Below, one piece after another: positions 15,219 to 24,559 of a stretch of 36,646 nt of DNA. Source of the DNA: Candidatus Solibacter sp. (lineage in GTDB: Bacteria > Acidobacteriota > Terriglobia > Bryobacterales > Bryobacteraceae); contig JAOAPT010000062.1 in NCBI GenBank assembly GCA_025463045.1, positions 1 to 36,646 on the forward strand, read 5' to 3'. The stretch's first letter is position 1. Every line of letters begins with the position of its first letter. The position numbers and the translations under genes are program-made. Under the pieces are notes generated by a model that was not told where the DNA came from, searched no databases, and saw only the letters and a program-made list of their open reading frames with translations.

Positions 15219-17114
15219 CTAAGGCAAGGCAAACACATACAACCGTCCCCCCGGATTATCCGGCGGCCGCGTCTCACCGCCACCCGCCAGGACTGCGACG
15301 TACTGTTTGCCGTTTTTTCCCTGAAACGTGATCGGCGTGGCCTTCGCGGCGTCGACGAGTTTCATCGCCCACAATTCCTTCCCGGTACGCGCCTCGAGCG
15401 CTCGGAAACGCGCGTCGATGGAAGCGCCGATAAAAAGCAGACCGCCGGCCGTCGCGATCGGACCGCCCCTAGGCTCGGGCGTCCCGGTCTTCGGCACGCC
15501 GAGCGCGGTCAGCTCGTCGAATTCGCCTAGCGGCCCGCGCCACGCCACATCCCCGGTATTCACATTCACGGCGATGATCTCGCTCCACGGGGGCTGCTGG
15601 CAGGGCCACTTCTTTACGCCATCCCAAAACCGCCCGCCCAGATTCGGCGGAGCCGCGTCCGGACCGACGCGGCGAAATGTGAAACCATCTTCCGCCGGCA
15701 CCATCTTGTTCACATTCGCCAGATCGTGGGAGGTGACATAGATATATCCCAAGTCCGGATGGAATGCCGTCGGACTCCAGTTGCCTCCACCCACCCATCC
15801 CGGAAAGATGACGCGCAGCTTAGGACCGTACTGCGCATAGGGACCGCCGGTCATCGCTCCGCCTTCCAGCGCCAGCAGATCCTTACAGAATTTCTCGTGT
15901 TCCGGCGTGACCTTCGAAACCTCCTCCGCTTTGAATGTCATGCGAGCGAGCGGCGGCGGCTTCACCGGAAAAGGCTGCGTGGGCCAGTTCTCATCGCCGG
16001 GCACTGGATTGTCCCGGGCGACCGCGCGCTCCTCTACCTTATATATCGGTTCGCCGGTGACCCGATTCAGAATGAAGAGCAGCCCTTGCTTCGTCCATTG
16101 AGCCACCGCGGGGATCTTCTTGCCATTCTGTGAGACGTCGATCAGCGCCGGAGCGGCGGTCACGTCGTAATCCCAGTTGTCGTGATGGGTGGTCTGAAAG
16201 AACCATTTCAGTTTCCCTGTTGCTGCCTCCACCGCCACCAGCGAAGAGCCGTACAGATTAGGTCCTTTGCGAGTCCCGCCAAAGAAATCGGGCGTCGGCG
16301 TGCCGACAGGGAGATAGAGCAGACCGCGCTCGACGTCCACCGTCATGAAGCCCCACACATTGGCGCCGGAGCGGTTCTCCCACTGATCCTCTTGCCAGGT
16401 CTCGTGATTCTTTTCGCCGGGACGGGGAATCGTGTGAAAGGTCCAGACGAGCTTTCCCGTGTGAACATCCCAAGCTCGAACGTCTCCGCTCGGACCATTG
16501 GCGGGCTCTTCCTGCAGTTGCGCGCCGGTGAAGACCAGATTCTTGTAGACCGCACCCGGACTCGATACGCCATACCGGCCGCGCGGAAACTTATCCGCTA
16601 CGCCCATCTTCAGATTGATCAGCCCGTTATCGCCAAAGGTGGTCGTGAGCTTCCCGGTCTTAGCATTCAGCGTGAACAACCAGCCATTCATCGTGGTCAC
16701 GATGAGTTGCGGAGGCAGCGTCTCGTCGCCGCCCCAGTACGCGATCCCGCGGCCCGAGGGCGGGTACGCCGATTCGTACTCCCAAATTACCTTCCCGGTT
16801 TCCGGCTCCAGCGCCACCACGCGGTTATACGGCGTCGACAGGTACAGCATTCCGCCGACCATCAGCGGCGTCGCCTGCGAAGCGCGATTGCGCGGCGCGG
16901 GTTTGGCCTCCACCCCTTCTGAGGCCGGCACCGCGGCTGGACGCGTATCGTACGTCCACGCGACACGGAGCTTCGACACGTTCGTCGTGTCGATCTGCTT
17001 GAGCGGTGAGAACTGCTGCCCGCCCGGATCGTGGCCGTAGATCGGCCAATCCGTCTGCGCGACGCACTGAGTCAAGAAACTTCCGGACAGCAAAATAGTG
17101 GCTAACGCTCGCAT
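15219..17114 (-). CDS. PQQ-type quinoprotein dehydrogenase (secreted beta-propeller)
   Basis: The 631-aa product has a signal peptide (MRALATILLSGSFLTQCVAQ), then DWPIYGHDPGGQQFSPLKQI, the typical opening of PQQ glucose/alcohol dehydrogenases. Propeller repeats follow with Trp-docking-like AxxGxxxW motifs (ETGKVIWEYE, HTGKLVWTFH, ATGKLKWFFQ, NTGDVAWRG, RTGKELWAM). TTHHDNWDYDVTAAP carries the Asp expected in the active site. There is no C-terminal CxxCH, so it is not a quinohaemoprotein; the cytochrome-HhH protein at 23067 could be an electron acceptor. The ATG at 17114 gives a clean signal; GTG 17132 directly after the upstream stop is the alternative. The substrate is probably a sugar or alcohol. 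Confidence 0.88.
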   Translation of the reverse strand: MRALATILLSGSFLTQCVAQTDWPIYGHDPGGQQFSPLKQIDTTNVSKLRVAWTYDTRPAAVPASEGVEAKPAPRNRASQATPLMVGGMLYLSTPYNRVVALEPETGKVIWEYESAYPPSGRGIAYWGGDETLPPQLIVTTMNGWLFTLNAKTGKLTTTFGDNGLINLKMGVADKFPRGRYGVSSPGAVYKNLVFTGAQLQEEPANGPSGDVRAWDVHTGKLVWTFHTIPRPGEKNHETWQEDQWENRSGANVWGFMTVDVERGLLYLPVGTPTPDFFGGTRKGPNLYGSSLVAVEAATGKLKWFFQTTHHDNWDYDVTAAPALIDVSQNGKKIPAVAQWTKQGLLFILNRVTGEPIYKVEERAVARDNPVPGDENWPTQPFPVKPPPLARMTFKAEEVSKVTPEHEKFCKDLLALEGGAMTGGPYAQYGPKLRVIFPGWVGGGNWSPTAFHPDLGYIYVTSHDLANVNKMVPAEDGFTFRRVGPDAAPPNLGGRFWDGVKKWPCQQPPWSEIIAVNVNTGDVAWRGPLGEFDELTALGVPKTGTPEPRGGPIATAGGLLFIGASIDARFRALEARTGKELWAMKLVDAAKATPITFQGKNGKQYVAVLAGGGETRPPDNPGGRLYVFALP

Positions 17115-17132
17115 GTTCGATTCCGGTGACAC

Positions 17133-19100
17133 TCACTTCTTTGCCGCGGGCTTTTTGGCAGGCCGCGATTGATTCCAGAAAATAAAAGTCCCGCGATTCG
17201 TGGACGTCACGATATCGATCGCGCCATCGTGATTCAAGTCCACCGCGATAAAGTGCGACCCTACGCCGGAGCGGTTGTGAATCAGTTCCGGTACGAACTC
17301 CGCGCCGCCCTCGGCCTTTGGATTCCGCACCGGGTGGTACGCGTACAGCACCGACGGTCCGTAGGGATCGGGATCCAGGTAGCTTTCCAGGTGAGAGAAC
17401 GAGCGTTTGCCCACCAGAAAGTCCAGGATGCCATCGCCGTCGATATCGGCGAACGTGGATGCGTGCGGTTCCGAGAAAGTCACGTTCCCGGCGTTCTTCT
17501 GGGAGAAATCACCCATGATTTTGTGTTGCACGAAACTGATCGTTCCCTGCGCATCGCGTTTCTGTTCGAACCAGGCCAGTCCCCAGCCGTGAGCCGCCAG
17601 CGCGGTGACCACGTCGTTCAAGCCGTCGCCATTCACGTCGTAAACGCCCATCTCCGCGCCGCCGCTGCCGAAGGACGCTTCGTGAAAGGTCCACGGCTCC
17701 TGGTTGGATCCCTTCGGCGGTTGCTCCCACCAGCCGCGCGATGACACCACGTCCATGCGGCCATCGCCATTGATGTCGCCGACTCCCATGCCGTGCGCGT
17801 TCACTCCATTCTTTTCCGAAATGCGATGCACAATCCACGGCGCGGTCGGGTTGGCTGGATCGGGCTTGGCATACTCCATCGCGTTGTCGCCTCCGAACAG
17901 CACTTCCGGAATCCCATCGCCGTCGATGTCCTTCAACAGTTCCAGTTCCGTCGATGCCTGCGGCACCACGTTGTACCGATCCCATCGTCGCGATTCGCCG
18001 CGCGGATTCACGTAGAGATAGATCGGCCGCTGATCCACCACCAGAATATCCGGCCAGCCATCGCCCGTGAAGTCGTATGCGAAGTTGACCATGCCCTGCG
18101 TGAATTGATTGCTCGGATTGTACGTGCGGGCAGCAGTGAACTCGTGCCGTTCCGTGTAGTCCGGACCCAGGTAATAAAACGGGCCGGAAATGATGTCCAA
18201 TACGCCGTCGTGATTGATATCCGCCGCGGCCGCACACCAACCGTAGTAGAAGTCGCTGATGCGCTGCATCCGAAAATTAGGCGACACGATCTCCTTCGGG
18301 TCGACCTTCGGATTCAGATCCTTATAAGAGACTTCGCGGAATCGTACCTCGCCCTCGCCCGCCGCATGCAGCGCGATCGGGCCGAAGCCCATCATCCGAT
18401 CGTTGGTCGACGCGCTGCCCGCGTTGCGCCCATCGATCGTAATGCCGACGATATCGGCATCCAAGATGATCTGTACCGTGTGCCATTCGCCGGCCGTCAT
18501 TGCGGGACCGCCGCGCCCTCCACGGCCACCCCGGCCGGCTCCGGCGGTACCGCTGGCCGGAGGTTTGGCGGCAGCGGCAGCCGCGGCGGCTAAGACCTCC
18601 GCGCGCGTGGGAGCGGGTTTTGAAAAGCCCGGCACCTGTTCTTCCCCGCTGGTGAAGCGCGCCGCCGCCATGCGGATCATCGGTCCCGGCCCCGGCGGCA
18701 ACTTCTCGCGCGCCACTTCCCTGCCCTGCGCATCCAGCGTGAGGTCGTACACATTTACATCGCCCTCGGCGAGCGAGACGTAAATGCCCTTGGAGCCATC
18801 CGCCGTCTTCCCGGCGCGCAGCAGCACGCCGCTCTTGCACCCGCCGGTACAGCGAAACGACGCGTAGAATGCGATGTCCTGATAGCCCTTATCGAGCACC
18901 AGCCAGCCACCGCTCTTTCGCGGCGAGCCGACAATTTCCCCCTCCTCGGCGCGCCACTCGGATGGACCCAGCTTGTGCCATCCATTGAGCGAGCTGCCTT
19001 TGAACACGACGTCCGGAACAAAATTCTGGCTCGCCGCGAACAGCGCCGATAGAAACGCTCCAATTGCGATCGCCGCGACGTAGAGGCTCTTCCTGGACAT
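17133..19100 (-). CDS. Secreted DUF1080-like plus FG-GAP/VCBS repeat protein
   Basis: The 655-aa product has a signal peptide (VAAIAIGAFLSALFAASQ). Residues about 28-260 form a DUF1080/3-keto-glycoside-hydrolase-like lectin fold (FKGSSLNGWH, WRAEEGEIVGS, GEWHTVQIIL). This is interrupted near 165-200 by an Ala-rich and GRGGRGG linker. Residues about 275-640 form an FG-GAP propeller with at least seven Ca-binding loops (DINHDGVLDI, DFTGDGWPDI, DIDGDGIPEV, DINGDGRMDV, DVNGDGLNDV, DIDGDGILDF, DLNHDGAIDI). The tail is basic (PAKKPAAKK). It probably binds or processes a carbohydrate outside the cell. GAAAGGAATGTAA precedes the ATG. It is cotranscribed between the TonB receptor and the PQQ enzyme (gaps of 26 and 18 bp). 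Confidence 0.87.
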   Translation of the reverse strand: MSRKSLYVAAIAIGAFLSALFAASQNFVPDVVFKGSSLNGWHKLGPSEWRAEEGEIVGSPRKSGGWLVLDKGYQDIAFYASFRCTGGCKSGVLLRAGKTADGSKGIYVSLAEGDVNVYDLTLDAQGREVAREKLPPGPGPMIRMAAARFTSGEEQVPGFSKPAPTRAEVLAAAAAAAAKPPASGTAGAGRGGRGGRGGPAMTAGEWHTVQIILDADIVGITIDGRNAGSASTNDRMMGFGPIALHAAGEGEVRFREVSYKDLNPKVDPKEIVSPNFRMQRISDFYYGWCAAAADINHDGVLDIISGPFYYLGPDYTERHEFTAARTYNPSNQFTQGMVNFAYDFTGDGWPDILVVDQRPIYLYVNPRGESRRWDRYNVVPQASTELELLKDIDGDGIPEVLFGGDNAMEYAKPDPANPTAPWIVHRISEKNGVNAHGMGVGDINGDGRMDVVSSRGWWEQPPKGSNQEPWTFHEASFGSGGAEMGVYDVNGDGLNDVVTALAAHGWGLAWFEQKRDAQGTISFVQHKIMGDFSQKNAGNVTFSEPHASTFADIDGDGILDFLVGKRSFSHLESYLDPDPYGPSVLYAYHPVRNPKAEGGAEFVPELIHNRSGVGSHFIAVDLNHDGAIDIVTSTNRGTFIFWNQSRPAKKPAAKK

Positions 19101-19126
19101 TTACATTCCTTTCCTGGCGGCGCGCC

Positions 19127-22100
19127 TCAGAAGCGAAGCATCACCCGCATCGTCACCTGACGTGGATCGAACGTACCCAATCCGATGGTTCCGAACGCAT
19201 CGTTCGCCCCCATTCCGACCTTGAGCCCCTTCGCCGGATTGTCCACCAGGTTCGTGTTCCCCAACCCTCCCGCGTAGGCGCCGCTATATTGCGCGGAGTT
19301 TAGCAAATTCGTAGCGTCGGCATTCACGTTCAAACTCATGCGCTCGCGAATTCGGAACGTGCGCCGGAGACTCATATCGATATTAAACCGTCCCGGACCG
19401 CGGAAGTCGCCGAAGTCTTGAGCGGCTTGCCCCACCCAGAATTGGTCCGCAATGAACTTCCCATTGGGCGCGAGCAGCGTCTGGCCTTCGAAGGCGCATG
19501 CATTGTATTTCAGGAACGTATTCTTGGTGGGAGTCACGATGCGGCCGCACGGCAGCGTCACGGAGGTCACGCCGTCATACCACTTCTGCAAGGCCTGCGG
19601 CACTTCGAGCGCCACGCCCGGAATGCGGTTCGGCCGCCCGACCAGCGCGCCATCGGCGGCGCCGCTGACGATGATCGGCATGCCGGCCTGCGCGCTCACC
19701 ACGCTTCCCACTTGCCAATTCCCGATCACGTGATTCAGCAGCTTGCTGCCGGTCGCCAGCGCTTTCCCTGGCCCGAACGGCAGTTCGTAAACCAACACCG
19801 CGGTTGCGCGATGCGGCGTATCGGCCGACCCATACCGGCGATTGTTGTAGAGATTTAAGATGTCGGGAGCACCGGCAGTGCCGCCGCTGTTGAAGCCCTG
19901 ACCATCTTCAGTCGCCGTGCTGGTGTAGTCCAGTTCCTTCGACCAGATGTAGTTGAAATCGAGTTGGAACCCGTGCGAGAACGCATGGCTGAAGCGAACC
20001 TGCAGCGAATTGAAATCCGCAAAGCCGCGCGAGTCGTTGATGCGCGCTCCCGTGCCGAACAGGTATTGATACGGCAGATACGGAATGTATTGCGAGATGG
20101 TCGCCGCTCCGATCGCGCCGTTGAACGGCAGTAGGGAGCCGCTCTTCGGCTGCAATGGATTCGGCACCAGCACATTCGCCGGATTAGTCACGCCGTTGCC
20201 CGCCAGGTACTGCTGCTTCCATCCGGCAAGCACCGAGGCCGGCACGTTCTGCATGTTCTGGAACACCTGGTTGCGGTTTGAGAGATTGCGGCTGGCCGCA
20301 CCGCTGTAGCCCACGGAGAGCAGCCAACTGCGCGCAAACGATTTCTCCACGAACACGTTCCACTGCTTCGACACGCCGTTCTTCAAGTGCCGGTCGAAGC
20401 GCGCTTCCGAGACACCGTAGATCGATGGATCGTTCACGTTCGCTCCCACCGCCAACGACAGCGGCACCGGGTCCGTGAAGCGGTACGCCGGCACGCCGTT
20501 CGGATTGTTGCCGTAAGGAATAATGTTGGTTCCGCTGCCGAAGGAGGTGGAACCGTAGTCATTGGGTCCGGAAAAGTAACCGGTGTTGCTCGGCAGGTAG
20601 GTCACGCCAAAGCCGCCGCGGACAACCAGCCCTGATACCGGCTGATACGCCAGACCGACGCGCGGACCGAAGTTGTTATAGTGCGTGTCCCACAAGCCGC
20701 GGCTGTAGCCGCTCGTGCCCGGGAAGGCCATCGCGCCCAATGTGCCGTATGGGTTGGTCTTCTCCAGATCGTACGAGGCCATGCGATTGTAGCGTTCCGT
20801 CGGACCGGGCTGCAGGTCCCAGCGCAGTCCCAGGTTGACGGTCAGCTTGGAAGAGACGCGCCAATCATTCTGCGAAAACACCGCCGTGTAGGGCTGGCCG
20901 AATGCCGCCAGCAGGTTCGCGCCCGGCCGGATCCACCAGAGCCCCGCGCCGGTGAACATGGTCGCGCCGTTGATCCCCTTTTGCACGTTCAACGTATTCT
21001 GCTGCGCCACGCCGCCGGTGGCGGTTGTGTATTCGAAGGTGAAGTTCCCGCCAACCGCGTTGCTCACCGAAGGCATCGAGACCGACGCTTCCTCCAGATC
21101 GCTGTAGTTCGAAAGCAGATTACGGAATTCGCCGCCGAACTTATGCGTCCATTGTCCATGGGTCTTGGTCACGCTCCCGCTCACCACGTGGCTCAACTGT
21201 TGTTCATGCTTGGTGCCGAAGTTGCCCGTGGCCACCGCCGTCCAGTTACTACCTCCGCCCGAACCGCCGCTGTAATTACTCACCACCGGCGCCGCGCCGA
21301 AGATTTGAATAAACGGTTGGAGATTTTTCGGAACTCCGATCTTGTCGTAATCGGTGAAGCCGCTCTTGTCGCCCGCGAACGCCAGCGTGTTGATGCGCGT
21401 GACTCCGTACCGCAGATCCAGCACCAGCGTCGGACTCAGCACGATCGTGTCGCCGATCTGCCCGTAAGGATTACGATCTTTCGTCAGTGCCGGCGCTCCG
21501 TTGAACGGCGACGTGCCGAAGGCCCTCGGCGACAGCACGGTGCCGTAGCCGAAACCCGTGCTTCCATAAATCGAATGTTTGCCCAACCGGTAGTCGATGC
21601 GCGTATTCAGGCTTTGCCGGCGCACGTTCTGCACCGTAGCCGAGGCGTAGTTATTCGTGTTGTAAACATCGTCGGGAGTACGATTCGCCTTGGGGAAAAA
21701 GCTGTACATGTACTGCGCCGCCGCAAATGCCGGCGAGTTGTTGGTCACAATCGCGTTCGGGTAGGGAGCTCTCTGGTAGAGATCTGTTCCCTGCTGCACG
21801 ACGCTGTACGGGTTGAAGACCTGTGCGGGAACCGGCAGCCCAGTCGTCTCGCGAATCATCGTCTGGCTGAAGTTGCCTACGCGCTCCAGCTCCGTCGGCA
21901 CCGTGGAAAGATTGGTCGTGCCCTTGTTGAACATCAGGTAGTGGTAGCTGCTCGAAAAGAAAAGGCGGTTCTTGATAATCGGTCCAGTCAGCGCGCCGCC
22001 CCATTCATGCGATTTGAACGGCCCTCGCGGATTGCCGTTCGCCTTGTTCGAATTCGTGTTCGCGTTCAGTGCCTCGTTGCGAATCGTATAGGTCGTCTGG

Positions 22101-22882
22101 CCGTGATACTTGTTCGTGCCGGATTTCGTGCTCATCGAAATCACGCCTTGCCCGCGCCCGTATTCCGCACTGAAATTGTTGCTGATCACCCGCACTTCCT
22201 GCAGTCCTTCCGTATTGGGGATGACCGCCGCCTCGTTGTAGCCGCCGCCCATCACCGGCAGACCGTCGAGTTGTATGTCGTTGGTAAACGCGCGCCCGCC
22301 ATTGATTCCCACCGCCGAAAACTGGCGCCGGCCGTTCACTCCGATCCCGAATGAATTGTCGCCCGTCGTCGCCGTCGCCGCATTCCTCGGCTGCACGCCG
22401 TTTTGCAGGAACGCATAGTACAGCGGATTTTGCGTGATGTTCGGAATCGAGTCGATCGCCTCCGCCTGCAATGCTCCGGTGACGCTTGTGCTCTCCGTCT
22501 GGATGGCCTGCGCTTGCGCCTGCACTTCGACCGTCGAATCCACCGTGCTGATTTTCAGCGTTGCGTCCACACGCGCGGTTTGTGCCGTTTCCAATCTTAG
22601 ACCGTTCTCCTTGAAGGTCACGAAGCCGGGCACTTTGATCGTAACTGTGTATTGGCCGGCGGGAAGGTACGGGAAGACGAACTGGCCCGAGTCCGACGTG
22701 CTCATCGTGGCGCTGATGTTGGTCTCCTGATTGGCAATCGAGACATCGGCTCCCGACACAACAGCGCCGGTGCCGTCCTTCACGGTACCGGTGATTGTCG
22801 CCGATCGGATCTGGCTGTAAGCCAGCCCGGTAAGCACCAAATGCAGCATCGCGGCTGCACGGAACAAGCGTTTGCGAGACAT
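19127..22882 (-). CDS. Oar-like TonB-dependent receptor 1
   Basis: The 1251-aa outer-membrane protein has a signal peptide (1-24), then a carboxypeptidase-regulatory-like Ig domain (about 27-115, ITGTVKDGTGAVVSGADVSI). A plug-like domain follows (about 125-265, including LDGLPVMGGGYNEAAVIP and FSAEYGRGQGVISMSTKSGT), then a long beta barrel ending in Phe (VTMRVMLRF). This architecture is typical of the expanded Acidobacteriota receptor family that imports plant or microbial glycans and similar ligands; the substrate is not readable from sequence. It heads the receptor, DUF1080-FG-GAP, PQQ dehydrogenase unit, with a putative IclR site 52 bp upstream. Confidence 0.93.
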   Translation of the reverse strand: MSRKRLFRAAAMLHLVLTGLAYSQIRSATITGTVKDGTGAVVSGADVSIANQETNISATMSTSDSGQFVFPYLPAGQYTVTIKVPGFVTFKENGLRLETAQTARVDATLKISTVDSTVEVQAQAQAIQTESTSVTGALQAEAIDSIPNITQNPLYYAFLQNGVQPRNAATATTGDNSFGIGVNGRRQFSAVGINGGRAFTNDIQLDGLPVMGGGYNEAAVIPNTEGLQEVRVISNNFSAEYGRGQGVISMSTKSGTNKYHGQTTYTIRNEALNANTNSNKANGNPRGPFKSHEWGGALTGPIIKNRLFFSSSYHYLMFNKGTTNLSTVPTELERVGNFSQTMIRETTGLPVPAQVFNPYSVVQQGTDLYQRAPYPNAIVTNNSPAFAAAQYMYSFFPKANRTPDDVYNTNNYASATVQNVRRQSLNTRIDYRLGKHSIYGSTGFGYGTVLSPRAFGTSPFNGAPALTKDRNPYGQIGDTIVLSPTLVLDLRYGVTRINTLAFAGDKSGFTDYDKIGVPKNLQPFIQIFGAAPVVSNYSGGSGGGSNWTAVATGNFGTKHEQQLSHVVSGSVTKTHGQWTHKFGGEFRNLLSNYSDLEEASVSMPSVSNAVGGNFTFEYTTATGGVAQQNTLNVQKGINGATMFTGAGLWWIRPGANLLAAFGQPYTAVFSQNDWRVSSKLTVNLGLRWDLQPGPTERYNRMASYDLEKTNPYGTLGAMAFPGTSGYSRGLWDTHYNNFGPRVGLAYQPVSGLVVRGGFGVTYLPSNTGYFSGPNDYGSTSFGSGTNIIPYGNNPNGVPAYRFTDPVPLSLAVGANVNDPSIYGVSEARFDRHLKNGVSKQWNVFVEKSFARSWLLSVGYSGAASRNLSNRNQVFQNMQNVPASVLAGWKQQYLAGNGVTNPANVLVPNPLQPKSGSLLPFNGAIGAATISQYIPYLPYQYLFGTGARINDSRGFADFNSLQVRFSHAFSHGFQLDFNYIWSKELDYTSTATEDGQGFNSGGTAGAPDILNLYNNRRYGSADTPHRATAVLVYELPFGPGKALATGSKLLNHVIGNWQVGSVVSAQAGMPIIVSGAADGALVGRPNRIPGVALEVPQALQKWYDGVTSVTLPCGRIVTPTKNTFLKYNACAFEGQTLLAPNGKFIADQFWVGQAAQDFGDFRGPGRFNIDMSLRRTFRIRERMSLNVNADATNLLNSAQYSGAYAGGLGNTNLVDNPAKGLKVGMGANDAFGTIGLGTFDPRQVTMRVMLRF

Positions 22883-22933
22883 CCAAAACCTCCCGAGTCC
22901 GTATTTACCCCTCTACGTGGTGCCCGGCAGTCA

Positions 22934-22948
22934 TTGCATAATCCGCAA
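22934..22948. promoter_or_regulatory. Putative IclR operator upstream of TonB receptor 1
   Basis: TTGCATAATCCGCAA matches the DUF362-promoter site at 13 of 15 positions. A second half-site TTGCGTTCAA begins at 22955, 21 bp from the start of the first. The remaining spacer (22949-23066) is AT-richer than its surroundings, consistent with a promoter. Confidence 0.7.
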
Positions 22949-23066
22949 TGACTATTGCGTTCAACAGACTCTTGATGGGGAGAGTAACAAGCAAAAGGCA
23001 GGATGTCAATAATGAATTTACGATCGAGTTACGAAATACGTCCTGCGCGCGTCTTGGGCGTGACCT

Positions 23067-23525
23067 CTATTTCGCGATGCTAAAATCCAGGCGGTCCTTC
23101 TTGCTTTCCACGTCGCCGGCGTCCAGTGACGGGACCTTCTTGAGATCCTCCAGCGACTTGAAGGGACCGTTCTTCTGGCGGTAAGCAACAATCGCAGCGG
23201 CAGCGTCCCTGGAGAAGCCGGCGCCCCCGACGAGGTCCTCCGCAGACGCGGTGTTCACGTTGGTCCTCGGTCCGAACCTCGTCGTCAGGTAATCGACGAC
23301 CTTATCGAATTCCGTATCGCTGACCTCGGCGCCGCGCGCAATCATATCGTCGACGATCGCGGCCCACCGTCCCCGCGTATTGCGCTCTCTCGACACGGAG
23401 GCCATCCCGTGACACTTCCCGCACGCGCGGTCCACGAGCGCTTTGCCATCGTCCTGCGCTCCCGCGGCCGTACCGATACACGTCGCGACATACATCGCGA
23501 CGCCTATGACCCGTTGCAGTTTCAT
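23067..23525 (-). CDS. Small c-type cytochrome-like protein with C-terminal helix-hairpin-helix
   Basis: The 152-aa product has a signal peptide (VIGVAMYVATCIGTAAGAQ). One haem c site CGKCH follows, with a helical region (residues about 25-85) that supplies a possible Met ligand (DDMIARG). The C-terminal half (about 90-145) is a ComEA-like helix-hairpin-helix pair: VNTASAEDLVGGAGFSRDAA and NGPFKSLEDLKKVPSLD. The ATG overlaps the SMP-30 stop (ATGA). It may carry electrons for a periplasmic dehydrogenase such as the PQQ enzyme in this locus. The HhH part normally binds DNA, so here it may serve as a protein-contact module; that is inference. Confidence 0.82.
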   Translation of the reverse strand: MKLQRVIGVAMYVATCIGTAAGAQDDGKALVDRACGKCHGMASVSRERNTRGRWAAIVDDMIARGAEVSDTEFDKVVDYLTTRFGPRTNVNTASAEDLVGGAGFSRDAAAAIVAYRQKNGPFKSLEDLKKVPSLDAGDVESKKDRLDFSIAK

Positions 23526-24547
23526 CGTTCTTCCATCCAATGCACCATGGGAAGCCCCGCCACCGGCGAACGGAAGTACGGGATTCGTTGCCCCTTCAAA
23601 GATCCAATATAGACGGTCCGCAGATCCGGCCCTCCGAATGTAACGCTCGCCATCCACGGCGCGATCCCACGGCCGGTCGGAAACAGGACGTCCCCGGTAA
23701 CGCGATTGTTCAGGAATGCCTGCTCCAGCGTAGCCACCTGCTTGGGGTCCCCTTCATCCAGCAGCAGCCGAAAATCGCCCTGCGGCGTCAGCACGAACAA
23801 CTTGTCCGAATAAACCAGCGTGCCCCAGAGATTGCCGTAACTATCGAACGCGATTCCATCGGGCCACGCGCCCGAACCAAGCCGAGAGGGGCCGAAAACC
23901 TCGCGCTCCGACGGCTCTCCGCGTTCGTCGATCCGCAGCCGCGTGATGCAGCCGCCGGTGGTCTCCACGACGTAGAGAAACTCTTCGCGCGCATCGAAGC
24001 GGATCTCGTTGGTGAACCGGAAGCCATCCGCCACGATGCGGAACTTCCCGTCTTCGTACCGCGCCAGGTAGCCATCGGCGAGATCGGTACGCAGCGCGTG
24101 CATCCAGTTCTTTACCCGCGTGGAGATCGTGATCCAGATCCTGTCCTTCGAATCGCGCAGGACGAAATTTACTTTGCCGATTGCCTCACCATCGATGCTG
24201 TCGGCCAGAACTCGCGTGGCGCCGTCGCGCGTCATCACTTCCAGGCAGTCTGTCCCGAAGTTGGAGATCAGGATGTCGCCGTTTCGCGCGAACGCGAGCC
24301 CGTTCGGCAGGGTGCCTTCCAGATAACGGGACGCCTCGCTGCTTGCGCCCGCGAAGCTCCCTGAACGCTGCTGGGTAATGATCCGCTGCTCTCCGTTCGG
24401 GCCCAACTTCGCCACTCCGCCGCGTGCATCCGCCGCCCAGAGCACACCGTCGGGCTCCGCCAGAATGCACTCGGGCCGCTGCAGACCACTGCCCACGTAG
24501 CAGACGGCTGCGGGGTCCACTCCAAAATCCAGGATGGGGTTGTCCAC
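23522..24547 (-). CDS. SMP-30/gluconolactonase-like six-bladed propeller
   Basis: The 341-aa product has the SMP-30/gluconolaconase/LRE-like propeller pattern. Likely metal ligands are the Glu in RPECILAEPDG, the Asn in FTNEIRFD and the Asp in WPDGIAFD. Such enzymes hydrolyse sugar lactones to aldonates. It starts at GTG 24547 preceded by GAGAGG, and no signal peptide is visible, so a cytoplasmic location is likely. It lies 12 bp after the TIM-barrel gene and overlaps the cytochrome start. A lactonase next to a quinoprotein dehydrogenase suggests oxidation of an aldose to lactone and then aldonate, though the SMP-30 family also has other lactones as substrates. Confidence 0.85.
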   Translation of the reverse strand: MDNPILDFGVDPAAVCYVGSGLQRPECILAEPDGVLWAADARGGVAKLGPNGEQRIITQQRSGSFAGASSEASRYLEGTLPNGLAFARNGDILISNFGTDCLEVMTRDGATRVLADSIDGEAIGKVNFVLRDSKDRIWITISTRVKNWMHALRTDLADGYLARYEDGKFRIVADGFRFTNEIRFDAREEFLYVVETTGGCITRLRIDERGEPSEREVFGPSRLGSGAWPDGIAFDSYGNLWGTLVYSDKLFVLTPQGDFRLLLDEGDPKQVATLEQAFLNNRVTGDVLFPTGRGIAPWMASVTFGGPDLRTVYIGSLKGQRIPYFRSPVAGLPMVHWMEER

Positions 24548-24559
24548 CGGGCCGCCTCT

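Noticed and set aside
20681-22354. 557-codon plus-strand frame opposite TonB receptor 1
   Set aside because: It is an antisense shadow of a clear receptor gene and has no recognisable domain.
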